A stretch of DNA of 12,853 nucleotides, taken from positions 513,181 through 526,033 of the forward strand of contig WELB01000048.1 in the NCBI GenBank assembly GCA_009602725.1, written 5' to 3'. This document shows, in pieces, positions 7,241-12,853 of this stretch. The first letter of the stretch is position 1. Every line of letters starts with the position of its first letter. The DNA comes from Spirogloea muscicola. Lineage: Eukaryota; Streptophyta; Zygnematophyceae; Spirogloeales; Spirogloeaceae. Made by a program: the position numbers and the translations under genes. A model generated the notes under the pieces. It worked only from the letters and a program-made list of their open reading frames with translations, did not search any database and was not told the DNA's origin.

Positions 7241-9142
7241 TCAGGGGTGGGTGAGAGAGACGTGGATGTAGGCAAGCTCCAAGCCTTCCAGCCACCGCCA
7301 GTTGGGCTCCATGTGAAACATTCGGAAGTTGTGCTTCTCCATCAAGCTCAGGAAATTAGCCAGCTGCGTCAGATTGGAGATGTTGTGCACCTCAACCTGA
7401 ATCTGTAGACAGTGTGGACCAAGCAGGCACACCATGCTTTGTCAGATATACAATCTGGCGCGACTACCAAGAATCACCTGATTCCACCTGACCAGGCATC
7501 CAAGGTGCACAACTACAAGGATGACCAGCTTTGCTGCTATGCAGATGTGGAGGTAGAGAATTTTATGTAAGGCTGGCAACCACTAGTGAATGCCACAGCT
7601 GCTTCACATGCAGAAGCAACATGGCAACAATCTCAAGCACATGTCTTGTTGGCAGAATGACAGGCAGATGATGAGGCCAGCAGAAGAGGATAGACGTTCT
7701 GAGGGCAGGGCGGAAAGCCCTACCTGTCCAACTTGCAATAGCGACGTCCTAAGAATGTCCTTCATGACTGTGTACTCACAGCCTTCACAGTCGATCTTGA
7801 GCACATCAACGTACTTGTGGCCAAGATTCCTCATGATGTCCTGCTCTGGCATTAGTGAATGAGATTCTCTGCCCTCTTCGAGCATCCAATCTCATGCACT
7901 TTGAGAAGGCTCATTTTGCCGCCTCATGAGAGCACGACGTGCAGGCAGCCTCAATAAAGGACTTAAATGGTACCTTGAGGCGCATGAGCTTCCTCTTCTT
8001 GTCAGTCACACTGCCAAGGCCAACGTCGTGGAAGACAAACTCGTTGCGCTGCTTCAGCTGCGCGATCAAGGTAGGATCCAGCGTGTGGTCGAAGACGTGA
8101 ATCTCGGCTCGTGTCTTGCCATGCATGGCCAGCTCAAAGCTGATCTCCGCGTGGCTGCCGATGCTGCCAAAGCGCCACGAGCCTGATGTGAACAGGAGTA
8201 CTGGCGCTGCTCGCATTGGCCTTTCAGCGTGACAGACATCCACATGCTCTTTGCAACATCGCTCATGAGGAGTCTGCCAATGCTTCAGAAGGGTGGCAAG
8301 ATGGCGGATGAGACCAGTGGAACGGACCTGTAGACGACAGATGAGGAGTTGAGGAGGTACGGCCGGCAAATCCACTTGCCGCCGTCGCTCCACCTTCCGA
8401 GGCGCTGCTCGCCGAAGCAGGGGTAGATTGGCGCGTAGTACTCCAGCAGGTCGGCGAGCTTCACCCCGGGCTTGCGCGAGCCAGGCGCCAGCCGCAGCTT
8501 CTTGATTCGCCCGTAGTTCACGTTCACGGACGACAGCGCGGTGCCAAAGGACTTGGCGCGCGTGGCGAGATGGTCCTTGAAGATCTGCTGCGCCTTCACG
8601 AGGTTCAGACGGTGCAGCTCCAGCTGCGTGCGCCTCCGGATGGTGGCCTCGTCCAGAGTGGTGCGATATCCCCGTCGTTTGTGCACGCTCTCGCGCGGCA
8701 AGGCTGGACTGATGGTGGCCGGAGCCGGCGGCGGGCAGACGGTGGCGGGAGCCGGTGGCGGGCAGACGGTGGCGGGAGCTGGCGGCGGGCAGACGAAGGC
8801 CGGAGCCGGCGGCGGGCAGACGCAGTCGGGGAGCGGCGGCGGGGCCGGCAGGGCCAGCGGCGGAGGGCACGTCACGTTGGCNCCGTACTCATTGCCACCA
8901 ATGCTCAGGCTCAAGCCGAGGCTGAGGGCTTCCTTAGGAGGCGAAGAAGCAGCAGTGGTATGGGTGGCAGCATATGCAGCAGCTGTATGATTCGGCAAGC
9001 CTTGCGACGCTGCAGAAGTGGCAGCCGATAGCAGCAGCGGCTGCTGCTGGGGGGGGTGCTGCTGGGGGTGGCTTGCACCGGCAACACCACCGGTGGCAGT
9101 GCGCAGGCGCAGCAGGTTGGCGAGCTCGTCGGCAGAGGGCAT
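7241..9142 (-). CDS. FkbM/Methyltransf_22-like SAM-dependent methyltransferase, four exons
   Basis: Exons on the minus strand: about 9142-8328, 8182-7974, 7840-7724 and 7402-7241 (stop TGA), roughly 430 residues. The ATG at 9142 is the first after a TATA box. Exon 1 encodes a Pro/Ala/Cys-rich N-terminus with four CPPPAPA repeats (about residues 108-143), a helical basic stretch, then C-F-G-E-Q-R-L-G-R-W-S-D-G-G-K-W-I-C, the family's opening signature. Exon 2 has G-S-W-R-F-G-S, I-S-F-E, V-F-D-H-T and V-G-L-G-S (SAM fold). Exon 3 has the hallmark V-D-V-L-K-I-D-C-E-G-C-E. Exon 4 has Q-V-E-V-H-N and M-E-P-N-W-R-W. Introns 2 (133 bases, CAAG/GTACC to GAGCAG/GAC) and 3 (321 bases, GGACAG/GTAGGG to CTACAG/ATT) join in phase 0. 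Intron 1 does not join in phase with any GT-AG pair I tried. Substrate unknown; family members methylate O atoms on sugars or small molecules, many are Golgi or secretory. The single N at 8882 is the third base of a Gly codon and harmless. Confidence 0.8.
8715..8822 (-). repeat. Coding minisatellite, four 27-base units
   Basis: Units at 8715-8741, 8742-8768, 8769-8795 and 8796-8822 encode V-C-P-P-P-A-P-A-(T/F) in the N-terminal region of the methyltransferase. Units are nearly identical; the last differs in encoding Phe. Pro/Ala repeats of this kind are common in linker or wall-associated regions of volvocalean proteins. Regular Cys in each unit is less usual. Confidence 0.9.
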
Positions 9143-9326
9143 CCACGCCCGCGACAGGGTCGGCGGCGGCGGCGGCGGCGGCTGCGGCTGCGGCGGCGGG
9201 CGCGGAGCTGCGGCGTCCTGCAGGCCCGAGGGAGGCGGCAGCAAACCGGGCCTAGTACTTCTCAGGAAACGCTGCCTCCCCTGGTGAAGGCCTTCCGGAG
9301 GCTTTCTCCCTCCCCAAAGTCATACT

Positions 9327-9335
9327 AAATTTATA
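9327..9335 (-). promoter_or_regulatory. TATA box for the methyltransferase gene
   Basis: Minus-strand TATAAATTT. The methyltransferase frame is closed by a TGA at about 9317-9319 and the first ATG past the expected transcription start (near 9300) is 9142, giving a 5' leader of about 160 bases. The ATG at about 9322 is too close to the box to be in the transcript. Position and agreement with the first usable ATG support it. Confidence 0.5.
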
Positions 9336-9550
9336 CTGGTCGCCTCCCTTCCTGCGTCCAAGGAGTTACCGCCCCCCCTCCCCTTCTGGGCGCGTCCGCG
9401 TTCCCGCCATTCTTTCCGGCACGTGGCGCGCAGCCAGCAGCCTTGCCGGTGCTTTCTACTGGCCTCAAGGTCGGAAGCACTCGACGCCCCCCCAGGGTGG
9501 GGCCTACCGGCCGCTCTGCGTCCAATTTATCAGTGAACTCAGCCATGAAT

Positions 9551-9690
9551 TACTGAGCGCTTTAGCACCAAGCACTAGGCACTAAGCTCCAAGCACTAGG
9601 CACTGGGCAGTAGGCACTATGATCCAAGCTCGAATCACTGAGCACTGATTACTGAGCTCTGAGCACCGTGCTCTGAGCATAAGGCAGTAC
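9551..9690 (+). repeat. Degenerate GAGCACT/AGGCACT repeat tract
   Basis: Words such as AGCACTAGGCACT, ACTGAGC and GAGCAC recur every 7-11 bases. The exact block CCAAGCACTAGGCACT occurs at 9568-9583 and again at 9589-9604, a 21-base spacing. This looks like a decayed short-period satellite. Confidence 0.7.
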
Positions 9691-9717
9691 TTGATGCGCA
9701 GCCGCGACTGTCGGGCA

Positions 9718-9742
9718 TTCTTGCCACAACAGTTGGCAAGAA
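9718..9742. repeat. 9-bp inverted repeat, 7-base loop
   Basis: TTCTTGCCA at 9718-9726 pairs perfectly with TGGCAAGAA at 9734-9742, loop CAACAGT. It sits just right of the GAGCACT tract. No associated gene; could be chance at this length. Confidence 0.6.
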
Positions 9743-10465
9743 AGACGCAGGCGACAACGTCAAGGCAGGCGGCAAGTCGCCACTTGCGCCAGCCCGCACG
9801 AGCTTGACAAAGTGCAGCTCAACAGCCAGGGGTCAGGAGCTGACAGTCCCCCTGACTAGACCTGAAAGTCATGAGCTGCCTAGCTGGACCTCATGAAAGC
9901 CCGTCGAAGTTGACTTCTTCTGCGTGAAGAGAAGGTTCGTGGTGCGCAAGAATTGAAACTAGCCAAATCATCGTTCTAGCACAATACTAGAGCAAGAATG
10001 GGGCTCCACAAAGCGAAGCCCTATGCTGAGGTGGACTAAGGTATAATGGCAAAAGCTGCTGAAAGGGGGATCTAGTACCCATGAGTGAGGATATACAACA
10101 TTTTCTTGCTAGCCTGGGGAGCCAGAGCACCGCCACAGAAGGAGCGGCCTGGCTTAGTGCGCCCCCAGCACGCTGATGTATAGCCAAAGCTTGGGAACGC
10201 CGCATACTTGGTAACAGCCGCATCCTGTAACATGCTATTGAAGCCTGCGGAATGCTAGTATGCGCCAAGCTATAATTCCTATTGCAATGACGGACGTCGA
10301 CCAGTGGGCCAGATGCTGGAGAGGGAGGACAATAGCTATCCTGAATAACTCACACATAGAAGTGGTCCCACGGGGGTGTTCGTTGTAGTGCCTCAGCTGT
10401 TCGTGCTCCGAATTAGTGGATGTATTATTCCCAGCCTGGCATATTCGGCGTGATCACTCCCTGTT

Positions 10466-11152
10466 TTAGAAAGCGTCAATAAGAGTGCGAGGACGAGGAG
10501 GACGCGGAGGCGCGCCGCTCTGGGAGGTGACGACCACGTTCAGATGCCGCACGCAAGGCTTGCCGTGTTTCTTGGTAATCATGTACATGATGCCCCATTG
10601 CTGGATGATATGAATGCAATGGTATATACCCGAAGCCTGGAGCAGTGAGAAGAGAACTCCAGACGCATCTGATGGTGGAGACTGAGTAGGAGCAAACGAG
10701 GGCGGGGACAATGGATTACACACTGCGCTGGTCGTGGCCGAACAGCGGTCTACTATGCAAGGTGGGCCTCACAGGCCATCAGACGCACAAGCCCTCCCAT
10801 ATACTGTCTGGGCTGCTGCATTAGCCCGCGCCCTCTCGGGGGAGCTACATTGTTTCTGGGGGGAGCTACATTGTTCCGCTAGCCTTCCCATTGTCCATTT
10901 CTTTTGGGCTGGCCTCTCCCAGCCACCAGTCAATCTGGCCGCGCTTGCTTCATTGTTATATGAGGTTACAGGCTGTCAAACGCTGGCCTTCAGAAGCAGC
11001 AGTTTCTGACGTTGCCCGATGAAGTCCACTGCCTGTGCTGAAACAAACTCAGACCAAAAACATGGCGCAGCAGAGAACCGTGCAACTGCTTACACTTTTA
11101 CCTCCACTTTGGCATTGGTCGCCCTCCTATGACCTTTGTTCTTCCTGGCCAT
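10466..11152 (-). CDS. Possible small multi-exon gene, product not recognised
   Basis: Three exon-like pieces on the minus strand. Exon A, 11152-11102: ATG then A-R-K-N-K-G-H-R-R-A-T-N-A-K-V-E with donor GAG/GTAAAAGT. Exon B, 11032-10982: A-V-D-F-I-G-Q-R-Q-K-L-L-L-L-K-A-S after a pyrimidine-rich acceptor, joining A in phase 0 across a 69-base intron; its donor AGC/GTTTGA is weak. Last exon, 10636-10466: acceptor CACTGCTCCAG, then a C-ending, host-like coding stretch with Y-M-I-T-K-K-H-G-K-P-C-V-R-H-L-N-V-V-V-T and a stop TAA; an alternative acceptor lies about 36 bases further in. A middle exon may be missing, and copy 3 of the dispersed repeat lies in the gap. The last exon is the most convincing part. 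A basic N-terminus suggests a nucleic-acid-binding or nuclear protein, but this is a guess. Confidence 0.3.
10838..10875 (+). repeat. Short direct duplication
   Basis: GGGGGAGCTACATTGTT occurs at 10838-10854 and again at 10859-10875, a 21-base tandem duplication in a non-coding stretch. Confidence 0.85.
10897..10950 (+). repeat. Dispersed GGGCTGGCC repeat, copy 3
   Basis: TTTCTTTTGGGCTGGCC, spacer, AGCCACCAGTCAATCTGG. The first half matches copy 1 closely, including the GTCAATxTGG block, but the GAAGAGCTG end is replaced by CCGCGCTTGCTT. It may lie in an intron of the tentative minus-strand gene. Confidence 0.55.
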
Positions 11153-11712
11153 GAATTTGCTCAGAGATCAAGGAAGGCTGGGTGCTTGAACCTCCTCACC
11201 TCCTAGCTTGGCGCGTACATGTCAACCAGCATGCTAGACTTGAAGGTTTCACGTCCCAACTTTGTTCATCAGACTTCTTGATGTGGCAGCTTTGCCTGAT
11301 CCTTTCAGCAGATAGCATGCACAGTGGTTGTACCCATTGGAGCCGTCCTCCATGGTTGTAGCTTTATGACAGAAGAAAACGAGGAAGCTCCCAATATGCG
11401 CTATACATGGACAACATGGACAACGTGGACTGGCAGAGTAGACTGGTGGCTCATGTTGCGTGGTAACCTTCCTGCAACGGTGCAGAGCACCTGGGCCACT
11501 GCGTCAGGCGTTCAATATAACCGCTGGCGCCTTTGCTAGACTCCTTTTCTTATCTTTGCTGGCTCTTCAGCGGCCGCCTTTCCAGAAGAGCCTCTACCCC
11601 TCCTCAGGGCAGCATGAATGCTTTGTCGGGCTGGCTAGTATCGGGCTGGCTAGTATGCTTCACCCCTGGAGGGCGTAGATAACCTTTTGCTCTAATCCGC
11701 TCCACTCAGCCA
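11153..11712. other. No gene recognised; short local repeats
   Basis: Contains a 9-base echo of ACATGGACA words at about 11406-11432 and a perfect 15-base tandem pair TCGGGCTGGCTAGTA at 11626-11640 and 11641-11655. The segment around 11550-11600 (GCTGGCTCTTCAGC, then CCAGAAGAGCC) faintly recalls the dispersed repeat. Open frames here have no recognisable content. Confidence 0.5.
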
Positions 11713-12096
11713 TTAATGAAAGTTGTCAGATGTGCTTCGTGGTATGCTGTAATCAGATAACCATGTGCAGGAAGGGGGTCTTTGAAGAATCAGAGCAAAG
11801 ACCTTGAGAAGCCACAGTCGCTGTCGAAGGACTTCATGAGACTGAAGTGCAGGCTTAGCATGTGCCAAGCACGTTGCACAAGTAGCAAAGGTGCTGGGCC
11901 AAGCAAGCTGGCATCCTTTGCACGAGCAAATTTGCAATCTCGAGTTCAATTCACGCGGAAGTGCTGAAACCTTCCCCAGAGCAATGAAGTTCTGGTAATC
12001 CCTTTGCCCTAACTGGCATGAAGGGCATCTGCAGGATGTCTTGCATGTACAATTGTGAGTCTGGATGCGTGCAAGGTAATTGCTGTCACGAAATCA
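11713..12096 (-). other. Exon-like pieces, minus strand, unresolved
   Basis: Three observations conflict and no single model wins. One minus frame is open from about 12093 to a TAA at 11713 but is Cys-rich and odd. A second frame at about 12085-11963 contains S-Q-L-Y-M-Q-D-I-L-Q-M-P-F-M-P-V-R-A-K-G-L-P-E-L, which reads more like a real exon, with an acceptor-like GTGACAG before it and donor-like GAAG/GTTTCAGC after it. A third at about 11870-11812 reads F-S-L-M-K-S-F-D-S-D-C-G-F-S before TCAAG/GTCTTTG. No family recognised. Confidence 0.2.
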
Positions 12097-12130
12097 AAGA
12101 ATCAGTGCTAGATGTGCATGTTAATCTCGG

Positions 12131-12300
12131 ATGTCGACGTCGTAACGGCGTACGCTTTACAACGTAGCGTTGTTACACGTAGCGACATTATGTAGCGATA
12201 CTACGCAGCGACGACGAGCGACGTAACGACGTTAGCGACGTACAACGTCAGCGACCTGACATAGCGACACGGCGCTGTTACGCTATGTCGATTCTTTGGC
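12131..12300 (+). repeat. CpG-rich AGCGAC / ACGT word tract
   Basis: AGCGAC occurs at 12181, 12207, 12217, 12234, 12250 and 12263, mixed with ACGT, AACG and GTAGCG words, giving a density of CpG far above the neighbouring sequence. A perfect 9-bp inverted repeat (GACATAGCG at 12258-12266, CGCTATGTC at 12281-12289) lies inside. No coding sense in any frame. Confidence 0.7.
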
Positions 12301-12370
12301 GTCGTGGTTAACGTCAAACTTCTGACAAAGTGTCGAGGCATTACAGTCAGGTGTGAGAGAGGACATGTAC

Positions 12371-12424
12371 GTCCTTTGGGCTGGCCTCCACAGCCATTGC
12401 CGTAAACTTGAAGAGCTGTTTCTT
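12371..12424 (+). repeat. Dispersed GGGCTGGCC repeat, copy 4
   Basis: GTCCTTTGGGCTGGCC, spacer, CAGCCATTGCCGTAAACTTG, then AAGAGCTGTTTCTT. Closest to copy 1 over its whole length. Copy 5 follows at a 70-base spacing. Confidence 0.65.
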
Positions 12425-12440
12425 GACTGGGCGTTTGTTT

Positions 12441-12500
12441 CTCGTCTGGGCTGGCCAGTAACAGCCATCGCACTCTAACTGGGAGAGTCTGTCGTCTTCC
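12441..12500 (+). repeat. Dispersed GGGCTGGCC repeat, copy 5
   Basis: CTCGTCTGGGCTGGCC, spacer, CAGCCATCGCACTCTAACTG, then GGAGAGTCTGTCGTCTTCC. Tandem to copy 4 in the same orientation. Confidence 0.6.
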
Positions 12501-12725
12501 TTGACGGTGTTTCACGACAGGCAGTGCGTTCTGGAAGCCCGCCTGCGCCAAGCGCGGCGCCACCCCCCCCGCCACTTCCGGCGCACGTTGTGGCGCCGAA
12601 CGCGGTGGCGGCGCGGCGGCGCGGGCTCCCGTAGGCATGGAACTGCCGCCGGGAGAGCCCCTGCCAGCGGCGGCGGCGGTGCGGCTGCGCGTGGCGGGGG
12701 CGTGGGCCGGCGAGGTCGGCGTGCC
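12501..12725 (+). other. Extremely GC-rich end of the biological sequence
   Basis: A plus frame is open from about 12505 through 12725, with an acceptor-like CACGACAG before GCAGTG at 12521, an ATG at 12637 and the stretch V-R-L-R-V-A-G-A-W-A-G-E-V-G. It could be the start of a host exon cut by the adapter, but at this GC content several frames are open by chance, including two on the minus strand. I do not call a gene. Confidence 0.25.

Positions 12726-12853
<128 letters not shown>

Larger units (their letters stand above)
9336..10465. other. Non-coding region between two minus-strand genes
   Basis: The first ~200 bases, with C-runs, could hold proximal promoter elements of the methyltransferase gene. 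A 71-codon minus ORF begins at ATG 9546 but is Arg/Gly/Pro-rich, lies across the promoter and resembles nothing I know. From 9550 there is a degenerate repeat tract and a small hairpin, listed separately. From about 9745 to 10465 I see no gene, only short scattered open frames. Confidence 0.5.

Noticed and set aside
8541-9328. Long plus-strand Gly/Ala/Arg-rich ORFs
   Set aside because: They are antisense shadows of the GC-rich first exon of the methyltransferase gene.
9331-9546. 71-codon minus ORF as an upstream exon of the methyltransferase gene
   Set aside because: It ends at a stop beside the TATA box, has no good donor, and the TATA box points to a start downstream of it.
9895-9955. Short plus-strand exon reading V-E-V-D-F-F-C-V-K-R-R-F-V-V-R-K-N
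   Set aside because: A stop lies just upstream, there is no good acceptor between, and only 17 residues remain.

Overview
The window looks like nuclear DNA from a eukaryote, most likely a green alga of the Chlamydomonas/Haematococcus type. Evidence: GT-AG introns of about 130-320 bases in the one well-resolved gene, C-ending GC-rich codons in host exons, a Pro/Ala-rich minisatellite inside a coding exon, TGTAA-type candidate poly(A) signals, and many short dispersed repeats. The taxon is an inference from style, not from a marker gene.

Left part (1-5340): an old mobile-element zone. Positions 1-370 (minus) hold the end of a restriction-like endonuclease domain typical of non-LTR retrotransposons, cut by the window edge. 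Four contiguous ~32-base repeats lie at 466-592. From 797 to at least 5210 (plus) lies a degraded Ty3/gypsy-like retroelement with the order Gag (two CCHC zinc knuckles), retropepsin (DTGA), a complete-looking C5 cytosine DNA methyltransferase, then a reverse transcriptase that breaks off after its first catalytic aspartate. The methyltransferase sits between protease and RT in the same reading frame, and that frame resumes after in-frame stops at 2134 and 4651. This is the most exciting object in the window: a retroelement carrying its own DNA-methylating enzyme. Such elements are known from Symbiodinium dinoflagellates and the charophyte Klebsormidium; a chlorophyte example would be new to me.

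Middle (5341-9350): an unrecognised minus-strand ORF with a perfect 15-bp hairpin, a pyrimidine-rich gene-poor stretch with copies of a short dispersed repeat, then a four-exon minus-strand host gene (9142 to 7241) for a FkbM/Methyltransf_22-like SAM-dependent methyltransferase, with a TATA box upstream. Its last two introns are clean and in phase; the first does not join in phase with GT-AG sites.

Right part (9351-12725): mostly non-coding, with GAGCACT-like repeats, a possible small multi-exon minus-strand gene (11152 to 10466), weaker exon-like pieces at 11713-12096, a CpG-rich AGCGAC tract at 12131-12300, tandem copies of the dispersed repeat, and an extremely GC-rich end.

The last 128 bases are not trustworthy biology: 12726-12743 equals the start of the Illumina TruSeq adapter, followed by 101 T and nine more bases. 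The retroelement genes work as one polyprotein plan (capsid, maturation, DNA methylation, reverse transcription) but this copy is dead; the host genes show no evident functional link to it.
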